A stretch of DNA of 11,724 nt from an uncultured Ruminococcus sp. (GTDB taxonomy: Bacteria > Bacillota > Clostridia > Oscillospirales > Ruminococcaceae): NCBI GenBank assembly GCA_947177715.1, contig CAMWVM010000026.1, forward strand, positions 1-11,724, read 5' to 3'. Below are positions 5,362-11,624 of the stretch, piece by piece. The notes under the pieces were generated by a model that saw only the letters and a list, made by a program, of their open reading frames with translations, was not told the origin of the DNA and made no database searches. How positions within the stretch are numbered: the first letter of the stretch is position 1; every line of letters begins with the position of its first letter. Made by a program: the position numbers and the translations under genes.

Positions 5362-6621
5362 ATGGGAAAAATAATTCGCCGTGCCGCTGCGGCAACAGGC
5401 ATAATACTCATGGGAATTATGGGACTTGTGGGCTTTTATTCTACAGCTCTTCCCGATTCCTTTTACGTTTCAGGCGGCGAACCGCTTAATGTTTCATCTT
5501 TGTTTTCTATCTCATCAAAGCCATGCAAAAACGAAACATACTATGCTGCGTCCTCTCAATCCAATTTATCCTCATCTCGTTATTCAGACAATCTTTCTCA
5601 GATAACAAAAGTATCTGATACAACTCTTATGCTTTTTGACTCTATACCTATTAAAAATGTAAAAGAAAAAACTGTATCACGTCCTTTACTTGTACCCTGC
5701 GGACAACCCTTCGGCATAAAGCTTATGACGGATGGAGTAATGATCGTAAAGCTTGAAAAAATTGACGGAGAATGCCCAGCTTCAAACTGCGGACTAAAAG
5801 TGGGCGATATTATTACCTCAGTAAACGGAGAGCCAGTAGATTCAAATAAAAAAATCGGAGAAGTGATTTCAGCGTCACAAGGTCAACCTTGCCTTATTGA
5901 ATATAAACGTGAAGACGAAGAAATGACTGCAACTTTAACGCCATGTCTATGCGACGGTTCATATAAGGGTGGAATGTGGGTAAGAGATTCCTCAGCAGGT
6001 ATCGGTACTCTAACATTTTACAACCCTGAAACCTCAGCCTTTGGCGGACTGGGTCATCCGATCTGCGATTCCGACACAAAGGTTGCTCTGCCCCTTTCAG
6101 AAGGCTCTGTAGGAGAGGTGGATATTACAGGCTTTGATAAAAGTGAAAAAGGTAATCCAGGTCAGCTTTTGGGAGAGTTCACATCTTCATCAAAAACAGG
6201 GCTAATATCCGCAAACAGCAACTGTGGGATATTCGGCACACTCTTTAGCTGTCCTGCAAAGGAAAAGGCAATTCCACTCGGCTTCAGACAGGAGATTCAT
6301 ACGGGCGAAGCGAAAATTTATTCCACAATCAACGGCTGTGATCCAAAGGAATATTCCATTGAAATAGAAAAAATTGACCTCCATGAAGACGCTGAGCATG
6401 ATATGATAATTCGAATTACCGATGAAGAGCTTCTTGAAAAAACTGGAGGAATTGTACAGGGGATGAGCGGAAGTCCTATAATTCAGGACGGAAAGCTTGT
6501 GGGAGCTGTCACCCACGTTTTTATAGACTCTCCTCAGCAAGGATATGCGATTTTTGCCGACGCAATGTATGAACAGTCCTGCCAGTGTGCTGAAATTAAT
6601 GTTACAGATTTGGCAAGTTAA
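5362..6621 (+). CDS. spoIVB: SpoIVB peptidase (S55 serine protease, sigma-K checkpoint)
   Basis: 419 residues. An N-terminal hydrophobic segment (about 8-28) should anchor or export it. A PDZ domain spans about 114-195 (GLKVGDIITSVNGEPV at 144-159). The S55 peptidase domain carries H232 in FGGLGHPI and S371 in GGIVQGMSGSPI, the expected catalytic His and Ser; D354 is a candidate acidic partner. In Bacillus the forespore-made enzyme enters the intermembrane space and cleaves SpoIVFA, releasing the SpoIVFB protease to process pro-sigma-K. The start ATG lies 11 bases after AGAAGGG (5344-5350). spoIVB directly followed by spo0A is the classic arrangement in spore-formers. In Bacillus it is transcribed by forespore sigma factors; I saw no convincing promoter in 5187-5350. 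Thirteen cysteines are unusual for an exported protein of this size. Confidence 0.95.
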   Translation: MGKIIRRAAAATGIILMGIMGLVGFYSTALPDSFYVSGGEPLNVSSLFSISSKPCKNETYYAASSQSNLSSSRYSDNLSQITKVSDTTLMLFDSIPIKNVKEKTVSRPLLVPCGQPFGIKLMTDGVMIVKLEKIDGECPASNCGLKVGDIITSVNGEPVDSNKKIGEVISASQGQPCLIEYKREDEEMTATLTPCLCDGSYKGGMWVRDSSAGIGTLTFYNPETSAFGGLGHPICDSDTKVALPLSEGSVGEVDITGFDKSEKGNPGQLLGEFTSSSKTGLISANSNCGIFGTLFSCPAKEKAIPLGFRQEIHTGEAKIYSTINGCDPKEYSIEIEKIDLHEDAEHDMIIRITDEELLEKTGGIVQGMSGSPIIQDGKLVGAVTHVFIDSPQQGYAIFADAMYEQSCQCAEINVTDLAS

Positions 6622-6643
6622 TCATATTTTTCGCTTAAACCCC

Positions 6644-6663
6644 CGAATAATTCGTCTTATTCG
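6644..6663 (+). terminator. Weak hairpin after spoIVB (possible terminator)
   Basis: CGAATAA (6644-6650) pairs with TTATTCG (6657-6663) around a 6-base loop, followed by CCATTTTATAA. The stem is AT-rich and the T-run poor, so termination is uncertain and some readthrough into spo0A is possible. Confidence 0.3.
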
Positions 6664-6994
6664 CCATTTTATAACGCTTTTCCATAAGAAAACATGTTAA
6701 ACAAAGATTCTTGCCGAACGCTGAGGAAAAGTGTATGTCATAAAAAGGCGATTACAGAAACTATAAATCACTTAATAACATTTTGTTATGTATAAGGGTA
6801 AACACTTGTGCATTATATACAATTTAGTCGATAAAAAATTGACGTTTTTTCTAAAAACTTATTGATTTTTATGTTTAGATGTGTTAAACTGAAATCAATG
6901 AAGAATTGAAATCAGCTGAAAAATTCTTATTAACAATCAAAACAGACGGCAAGCAATTAATAAAGACATAATTAAACAACGGAGGTAAATTGAC
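6664..6994 (+). promoter_or_regulatory. spo0A control region: sigma-A-like promoter and a 0A-box-like site
   Basis: TTGATT (6862-6867), a 17-base spacer and TAAACT (6885-6890) form a plausible sigma-A promoter about 105 bases before the start codon. TTTAGTCGATA (6823-6833) contains GTCGA and resembles the Spo0A box TGTCGAA at five of seven positions, upstream of the -35, where an activator could act. A TTGACG (6839-6844) lies between them. No convincing sigma-H promoter was found. The rest (6664-6820) holds nothing I can name. Confidence 0.45.
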
Positions 6995-7777
6995 ATGACA
7001 AATAAAATCAAAATTCTCATAGGCGACGATTCTGCACAATACGGCGTTTCCTGCGCATCATCATTAAGATCCATGGGCTTCTTTGTTATAACAAGACCAA
7101 AGGACGGCTTGACAATATTTGAAGCTGTCAAAAACGAAGCTCCCGACGTAGTAATAATTGAAGCAGTAATGCCCAACTTAGACGCCATTGAACTTATTAA
7201 AAAGCTTCAGGCTTCTTCATATAAAAAACCACTTTTCATTGTTACAAGCTCTTATGAAAATTCTTTTATTGAACAGCAGGTTATGATGGCAGGAGCATCC
7301 TATTTCATGCTGAAACCCTTTGATGTAAAGGTGCTCGGCGAGCGTATAAAAGCTATGCTTGATATAGATTCAGACATTACTTCCGATCTGACTTATTCAA
7401 AAACAAAAGGAAATCCTAATCTTGAAATTATAGTAACAGATATTATTCATCAGATCGGCGTACCTGCCCATATTAAAGGTTATCACTATCTTCGTGAAGC
7501 CATTATTCAGTCGGTAAACGACAAAGAGATGCTGGAAAGCGTTACAAAGTTATTATATCCCGCTGTAGCCAAAAAATTCAGCACCACACCGTCACGAGTT
7601 GAAAGAGCAATAAGACACGCCATCGAAATTGCTTGGGACAGAGGAGATCTGGATACGCTTAACAGCTTTTTCGGATATACTGTTAACACTGGCAAAGGCA
7701 AACCGACAAACAGCGAGTTTATCGCACTTATAACCGATAAGATTTGTCTTAAATACAAAACTACTATTTCTGCATAA
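6995..7777 (+). CDS. spo0A: Spo0A, master regulator of sporulation, with D56E substitution
   Basis: 260 residues, matching Spo0A in length. The receiver domain covers about 4-122: acidic pocket D11-D12 (IGDDS), switch residue T84/S85, and K107 in FMLKPFD. The phospho-acceptor position reads [10 protein letters not shown], so residue 56 is Glu (codon GAA at 7160-7162) where Spo0A has Asp. A linker spans 123-141, followed by the DNA-binding domain with [21 protein letters not shown], the recognition helix [14 protein letters not shown] (198-211) and [14 protein letters not shown]. In the family, phosphorylated Spo0A dimerises and binds TGTCGAA boxes to start sporulation. Glu may mimic phosphate and give a phosphorylation-independent protein (inference). 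The start follows GGAGGT, and the gene sits behind spoIVB as usual. Confidence 0.95.
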   Translation: MTNKIKILIGDDSAQYGVSCASSLRSMGFFVITRPKDGLTIFEAVKNEAPDVVIIEAVMPNLDAIELIKKLQASSYKKPLFIVTSSYENSFIEQQVMMAGASYFMLKPFDVKVLGERIKAMLDIDSDITSDLTYSKTKGNPNLEIIVTDIIHQIGVPAHIKGYHYLREAIIQSVNDKEMLESVTKLLYPAVAKKFSTTPSRVERAIRHAIEIAWDRGDLDTLNSFFGYTVNTGKGKPTNSEFIALITDKICLKYKTTISA

Positions 7778-7780
7778 AAA

Positions 7781-7812
7781 CAAAACCGTCGTTTTAATAA
7801 ACGGCGGTTTTG
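7781..7812 (+). terminator. Intrinsic terminator after spo0A
   Basis: CAAAACCGTCGTTT (7781-7794), loop TAAT, AAACGGCGGTTTTG (7799-7812): a 14-bp stem with one wobble, ending in TTTTG. It begins 3 bases after the spo0A stop codon and separates spo0A from the ribosomal operon. Confidence 0.8.
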
Positions 7813-7852
7813 CGTTGTTTACAAAAAATTAATATAAATTATGTCAAAAGCC

Positions 7853-7881
7853 TTGACAAAAAGAAAAAATACTGTTATAAT
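7853..7881 (+). promoter_or_regulatory. Consensus promoter of rplJ-rplL
   Basis: TTGACA (7853-7858), a 17-base spacer and TATAAT (7876-7881), preceded by TG one base upstream. The perfect match plus extended -10 suits a highly expressed ribosomal operon. The leader to rplJ is about 260 bases. Confidence 0.88.
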
Positions 7882-7885
7882 TATT

Positions 7886-8025
7886 GTTGCATTCGTATCT
7901 AAAGACAGCCGGCAGCGAATCTGTGGCAGTTTGATTAATGAGCGTCAGAATATATAATGTATTCTGTTTTGCTTTAGTTCTTCAAATGCCCAAAGATGAA
8001 TGCAGAAGTCCGGCCGAGGAAAAGA
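7886..8025 (+). ncRNA. Ribosomal protein L10 leader (autoregulatory 5' UTR)
   Basis: The leader carries the hallmarks of the Firmicute L10 leader: AAAGACAGCCGG on the 5' side (7901-7912) and GTCCGGCCGAGG on the 3' side (8008-8019), pairing through GCCGG/CCGGC. A local hairpin lies between them: CAGAATA (7946-7952) with TATTCTG (7960-7966). TGCATTC (7888-7894) and GAATGCA (7998-8004) are also complementary, but this pairing crosses the first, so they may be alternative folds. In the known system, L10 (with L12) binds this RNA and represses its own operon. Confidence 0.75.
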
Positions 8026-8050
8026 ATAGCAAAGTTTAATAATGCTTTGT

Positions 8051-8091
8051 AATCTCTTTTTGTCTTTATGATAAAAAGAGATTTTCTTTTT
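8051..8091 (+). terminator. Attenuator terminator in the rplJ leader
   Basis: AATCTCTTTTT (8051-8061) pairs with AAAAAGAGATT (8073-8083), followed by TTCTTTTT. It lies after the L10 leader and before the rplJ ribosome binding site. L10-dependent transcription attenuation is therefore likely, through a switch between leader folds. Confidence 0.75.
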
Positions 8092-8147
8092 GCAGATATT
8101 ACTGCAAACCGATACGGGTAGTAATTTTTCAAAGAGGTGAAATTATT

Positions 8148-8657
8148 ATGCCAAGCGAAAAGGTTTTGCTCGCTAAAAAGGAAAGAGTTGAAGAGCTTAC
8201 AGAAATGCTCAAGAATTCTGCTGCCGGTGTTCTCGTTGACTATAAGGGTATTACAGTTGAAGAGGATACAAAGCTTCGTAAGGAATTGCGTGAGGCTGGA
8301 GTTAAATACTTCGTTGAGAAGAATACAATGCTTCGTTTCGCAATGAACAATGCAGGTCTTGAAAGCATTACAAACGTTCTTGAAGGAACAACAGCTATTG
8401 CTGTTTCTGACGACGACCAGACTGCTCCTGCAAGAATTCTCGGAAAGTTTGCTGAGGACTGCAAGGACGAAAAGTTCCATCTTAAAGCCGGATTTATCGG
8501 AGAAGATGTTTATGACGAAGCTGGCGTTAAGGCACTTTCAAAGATTCCTTCAAAGGATGTTCTTTTGGCTCAGTTGGTTGGTTCTCTCCAGGGACCTATC
8601 CAAAAGCTTGCTGCAACACTTCAGGCTGTTGTGGACAAAAACAACGACGCTGCATAA
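8148..8657 (+). CDS. rplJ: 50S ribosomal protein L10
   Basis: 169 residues, the normal length. The N-terminal rRNA-binding domain includes AAGVLVDYKGITVEEDTKLR (25-44), AGVKYFVEKNTMLRFA and LEGTTAIAVS. The C-terminal helix (about 138-165, LLAQLVGSLQGPIQKLAATL) binds the L7/L12 dimers to form the ribosomal stalk that recruits GTPase translation factors. GAGGTGA lies upstream of the ATG. The gene is controlled by the L10 leader and attenuator and is followed by rplL after 71 bases. The usual upstream rplK-rplA genes are absent here; spo0A and its terminator precede the leader. Confidence 0.98.
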   Translation: MPSEKVLLAKKERVEELTEMLKNSAAGVLVDYKGITVEEDTKLRKELREAGVKYFVEKNTMLRFAMNNAGLESITNVLEGTTAIAVSDDDQTAPARILGKFAEDCKDEKFHLKAGFIGEDVYDEAGVKALSKIPSKDVLLAQLVGSLQGPIQKLAATLQAVVDKNNDAA

Positions 8658-8691
8658 TCTTTGCAGCATAACTTCTGCGGACTGATCCGCA
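8649..8691 (+). other. Two hairpins in the rplJ-rplL spacer
   Basis: GCTGCA (8649-8654) with TGCAGC (8662-8667) encloses the rplJ stop codon in its loop. TGCGGA (8676-8681) with TCCGCA (8686-8691) has a CTGA loop. The T-run after the second is poor, so it is not a good terminator. They may mark an RNA-processing or stability site that helps raise L12 output over L10 (inference). Confidence 0.4.
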
Positions 8692-8728
8692 AATACTTTT
8701 AAATTAAATTATAAAGGAGATTTTAATC

Positions 8729-9100
8729 ATGGCTTCAGAGAAAATTTTGAAATTTGTAGAAGATATTAAGACACTTTCAGTTCTTGAGCTTGCTGAGCTC
8801 GTAGACGCAATTCAGGAAGAATTCGGTGTAACAGCTGCTATCGCTGCAGGTCCTGCTGCTGGTGCTGCTGCTGGTGCTGCTGAAGAAAAGACAGAATTCG
8901 ACGTAGTTCTTGCTTCATTCGGCGACGCTAAAATGGGCGTTATCAAGGCTGTTAAGGAAATCACAGGTCTTGGACTTAAGGAAGCTAAGGAAATCGTTGA
9001 AGGCGCTCCTAAGGCTATCAAGGAAGGCGTTGCTAAGGCTGAAGCTGAAGAAATCAAGACTAAGCTTGAAGCTGCTGGCGCAACTGTTGAACTTAAGTAA
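8729..9100 (+). CDS. rplL: 50S ribosomal protein L7/L12
   Basis: 123 residues, the normal length. The N-terminal dimerisation domain (1-35, [20 protein letters not shown]) is joined by an Ala/Gly/Pro hinge (36-53) to the C-terminal domain (54-123). That domain contains [20 protein letters not shown] and [19 protein letters not shown], which contact EF-G and EF-Tu. Several copies bind L10 on each ribosome, so more L12 than L10 is needed. AAAGGAGA precedes the ATG. The hinge codons are a GCT/GGT-rich near-repeat (8856-8882). A strong terminator follows directly; no rpoB gene follows, unlike in most Firmicutes. Confidence 0.98.
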   Translation: MASEKILKFVEDIKTLSVLELAELVDAIQEEFGVTAAIAAGPAAGAAAGAAEEKTEFDVVLASFGDAKMGVIKAVKEITGLGLKEAKEIVEGAPKAIKEGVAKAEAEEIKTKLEAAGATVELK

Positions 9101-9116
9101 TTTAAAATTACATCTG

Positions 9117-9145
9117 ACAGCACCGATTTTCGGTGCTGTTTTTTT
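9117..9145 (+). terminator. Intrinsic terminator after rplL
   Basis: ACAGCACCGA (9117-9126), a 3-base loop, TCGGTGCTGT (9130-9139) and a run of seven T. It is a textbook terminator closing the rplJ-rplL operon. Confidence 0.92.
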
Positions 9146-9199
9146 GTGCTCTGAAAAAAATAAAAATAAGCCGTCTCAAATAGCAATTGTCACAAAAAA

Positions 9200-9238
9200 T
9201 AACTCCCGCAGAGAAAATGTGTTTTTCTCCGCAGGAGC
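9200..9238 (-). terminator. Terminator after the NUDIX gene (minus strand)
   Basis: On the minus strand, GCTCCTGCGGAGAAAA pairs with TTTTCTCTGCGGGAGT and is followed by TATTTTTT. The two imperfect positions are G-U wobbles only in minus-strand RNA and would be C-A mismatches in plus-strand RNA. The signal therefore belongs to the minus-strand genes. Confidence 0.8.
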
Positions 9239-9249
9239 TTTTTGTTATG

Positions 9250-9582
9250 TTAATTGGTATTAACCCAATATACCTCTCCTTCTTCAGACGATTTTAGATT
9301 ACCAGAAAATTTGTTGGTTTTATAAAGCAGCACCACATATCTTGTTCCATCATCGCACGTCCAATCTTTGATACCACATAACTTCGGTTCCGAAATAATC
9401 AAACCAGTTTCTTCTAACACTTCACGAATAACAGCATCAGTGAATGATTCCCTATTCTCTACATGACCCCCTGGAAAAGTTATTCCATTATAATCGTCAT
9501 CTACTTTTTCTTGCACTAAAACTTTATCTCCATCATATATCATGCACATATTTGTAAATGTAACTATTTCATTTCTTGTCAT
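9250..9582 (-). CDS. NUDIX hydrolase, short C-terminus (possibly truncated)
   Basis: 110 residues. The Nudix box spans 39-61 (G39, E45, R53-E54, E57-E58, G60) and binds the catalytic metal for cleaving nucleoside diphosphate-X substrates. FPGGHVENRES places it near MutT/8-oxo-dGTP diphosphatase-like members, but the substrate cannot be assigned. Relatives usually continue about 40-50 residues after the EEGEVYWV strand. Here the protein stops at NTN, and the terminator begins about 12 bases later. The gene may be truncated but still folded, or a pseudogene. Its ribosome binding site is weak (GTGAGAA). It follows the 78-residue membrane-protein gene after 31 bases, so translation may depend on that neighbour. 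Both genes are AT-rich. Confidence 0.8.
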   Translation of the reverse strand: MTRNEIVTFTNMCMIYDGDKVLVQEKVDDDYNGITFPGGHVENRESFTDAVIREVLEETGLIISEPKLCGIKDWTCDDGTRYVVLLYKTNKFSGNLKSSEEGEVYWVNTN

Positions 9583-9613
9583 AAGTTCATTCTCACAACT
9601 TGTAATTTAGCAA

Positions 9614-9850
9614 TTACTTTGTATTTCCTTTTATCGCACTTTTGCTATTACGATATAAATTAAAAGTAATAAAGAATACTAATGCAGGTGGTACTACTAA
9701 TTTTACTGGACTTTCATTTATGATAAATTTAACTGGGCTTGAATCTTCCATTATAGTACATATTAATCCTGCGATAAATATAAATGCTGATATAATTGAT
9801 AATGTTAAAAATATATTCTTTTTTATTGTTTCTTTCTTTAAATTGAACAT
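9614..9850 (-). CDS. Small two-helix membrane protein of unknown function
   Basis: 78 residues, not recognised. A basic N-terminus (MFNLKKETIKKN) is followed by transmembrane helix 1 (about 13-32, rich in Ile and Phe). A short loop contains an imperfect repeat (SPVKFII at 38-44, SPVKLVV at 47-53), then helix 2 (about 52-66) and a basic tail (KSAIKGNTK). Both ends are predicted to be cytoplasmic. GGGAGTG lies about 10 bases upstream of the ATG and supports the start. It is the first gene of a probable two-gene unit with the NUDIX hydrolase. Function unknown; the AT-rich composition suggests an acquired or fast-evolving pair. Confidence 0.65.
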   Translation of the reverse strand: MFNLKKETIKKNIFLTLSIISAFIFIAGLICTIMEDSSPVKFIINESPVKLVVPPALVFFITFNLYRNSKSAIKGNTK

Positions 9851-9966
9851 TTTATTTCACACTCCCAAATTCAAATTTATCGGTTTGCTGGTAATTATCA
9901 CATATTACCTTTAAAGTGTCTTTATAAAACTTCTATATTGCAGCACCCCAAAGAACGGATTTGTTT

Positions 9967-9998
9967 TTTCAAATAAGGGCTTGCCTAAGTTATAATAA
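9967..9998 (+). repeat. Short dispersed-repeat copy 3 (ends only)
   Basis: TTCAAATAAGGGCTTGCC (9967-9984) is identical to the left end of copy 2 (4257-4273 region). CTTGCCTAAGTTATAAT (9979-9995) matches the right tail of copy 1 (64-80) with one difference. The two overlap at CTTGCC, as expected if the middle was lost by recombination or excision between short direct repeats. It overlaps the cls stop codon by a few bases. Confidence 0.55.
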
Positions 9999-11534
9999 CG
10001 GAGCAAAAGTACGAAGAATCGCCGATGTCATTCTGCTGATAAGCGGTCTGTTTAAACAATCCCCAATGGTGATTTCTTTGCAGTTGTGATGAAGTATATC
10101 AAGGAAATCAGCCTTTACATCAGCAACACAAGGCATTTGATACATGTATGTAGCACATTCAAAATGCATGTACAAGCTGCGGTAATCAAGATTTATAGTG
10201 CCGACAACTGCCATAATATCGTCTGAAACAAAATTCTTAGCATGAATAAATCCGTTGTACTCGTAAATTTTCACACCAAGATTAATAAGCTCACGGTAAT
10301 AAGACCACCCAATCGACTTTACATACCACTTATCCGGAATCGCAGGAACAATTATCCTCACGTCTACTCCGCTTTTTGCAGCATAACCTAAAGCTGTTAC
10401 AAGTTCGTTATCAATTATAAGATAAGGTGTGGTTATATAAACATAATCTTTCGCCGAATTAATTATATTAAGATAAACCATCTCTCCCACATTTTCATTA
10501 TCAAGGGGAGAATCGCCATATGGCATTACAAAGCCATCGCTTTCAATTTGAACGGAACTGTGTTTTTCAGGTCTGTATTGATCATAATCTGTTGCCATAC
10601 CATCACCGCTGACAATCTCCCACATCTGTAAAAACATCATTGTGAAATTCCATACTGCTTCACCCTTTATCATAACCGCAGTATCTTTCCAATGTCCGAA
10701 TCTTACAATTCTGTTTATGTATTCGTCGCCAATATTTATACCGCCGTTGAATGCAGTGTGACCGTCAATAACAAGAATTTTTCTATGGTCACGATTGTTC
10801 TGAATAGTTGATATCATAGGACGAAAAGGGTTATACACATGACATTTAATTCCCTTTTTTCTTAGCTTTCTGTCATAACGATAAGGCAAACGTGAAACCA
10901 TTCCGTCATATAAAAGTCTGACGTCAACCCCCTCTTTTACCTTTTCAACAAGAATTTCTTCAACCTCAGACCACATTTCCCCATTGGCAATAATAAAATA
11001 TTCAAGAAAAATGAAATGCTTTGCCTTTTTCATTTCTCTTTTCATTGCTTCAAATTTTTCTTCACCGATTTTAAAGTATTCTACTGTGGTGTTTTGATAA
11101 ACAGGAAAACCACCGAATTTGTCCACATAGCTCGCAAGACGATAAATATTTTTGTTTTGTATGTTAAGATTATTAAGCACGCTTTCGTTTTGTTTGAGAA
11201 ACGGCTTTGTGGCAATACGTTTTTTATAATGTTCTTTTCTAAGCTTTTTGGTTCCGTATTGATTTACAAGAATAAAATATGCAATCGTCGCAAACAGCGG
11301 CATTGCAAGAAGCGGAACGATCCAAACTAATTTATACGCAGGATTTTCCGGCTTGTTTAATATATAAATTGTTAAAGCAAGTGCAATTACAGTGAATATA
11401 ATATTAATATATGTATAATGTGTGCTCAGACGCAAAAAAGTAAATGCAATAAAAAGTATCTGAGCAAACAACAAAAGTATGATTGTTGCTTTTTGTGAAA
11501 AGATGATCCTTGCTAAATGCTTTAGTTGTTTCAT
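9990..11534 (-). CDS. cls: Cardiolipin synthase (phospholipase D family)
   Basis: 514 residues, close to the usual length for bacterial cardiolipin synthase. Hydrophobic segments at about 16-37, 41-60 and 67-90 anchor it in the membrane. Two HKD motifs follow: H250-x-K252-x4-D257 with FNGGINIGDEY, and H431-x-K433-x4-D438 with GTINLDYRS. Each gives one half of the active site, which condenses two phosphatidylglycerol molecules into cardiolipin and glycerol. Cardiolipin also matters for polar and septal membranes in spore-formers. The start follows GGAAGAG, with a good promoter at 11573-11601. The gene is monocistronic. No clear terminator is seen; a repeat fragment lies at its 3' end. Another PLD-family phosphatidyltransferase is the only realistic alternative. 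Confidence 0.95.
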   Translation of the reverse strand: MKQLKHLARIIFSQKATIILLLFAQILFIAFTFLRLSTHYTYINIIFTVIALALTIYILNKPENPAYKLVWIVPLLAMPLFATIAYFILVNQYGTKKLRKEHYKKRIATKPFLKQNESVLNNLNIQNKNIYRLASYVDKFGGFPVYQNTTVEYFKIGEEKFEAMKREMKKAKHFIFLEYFIIANGEMWSEVEEILVEKVKEGVDVRLLYDGMVSRLPYRYDRKLRKKGIKCHVYNPFRPMISTIQNNRDHRKILVIDGHTAFNGGINIGDEYINRIVRFGHWKDTAVMIKGEAVWNFTMMFLQMWEIVSGDGMATDYDQYRPEKHSSVQIESDGFVMPYGDSPLDNENVGEMVYLNIINSAKDYVYITTPYLIIDNELVTALGYAAKSGVDVRIIVPAIPDKWYVKSIGWSYYRELINLGVKIYEYNGFIHAKNFVSDDIMAVVGTINLDYRSLYMHFECATYMYQMPCVADVKADFLDILHHNCKEITIGDCLNRPLISRMTSAILRTFAPLL

Positions 11535-11572
11535 AGCTCTTCCTTTCTATAATTTTGTACTATTTTAATGCT

Positions 11573-11601
11573 ATTATAACACCTTTCAAAAAAATTTTCA
11601 A
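11573..11601 (-). promoter_or_regulatory. Sigma-A promoter of cls
   Basis: On the minus strand, TTGAAA (11601-11596), a 17-base spacer and TATAAT (11578-11573), preceded by TGT (extended -10). It lies in the 90-base gap between the transporter stop and the cls start. Confidence 0.8.
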
Positions 11602-11624
11602 CAGATAATTCTAAGAAAAACTCT

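Noticed and set aside
6893-6925. A sigma-H promoter for spo0A (GAAGAATTG as -10)
   Set aside because: No AGGA-type -35 element is found at the required distance, so it is not supported.
8137-8685. Overlapping plus- and minus-strand open frames across rplJ
   Set aside because: All are shadows of the strongly conserved L10 coding sequence.
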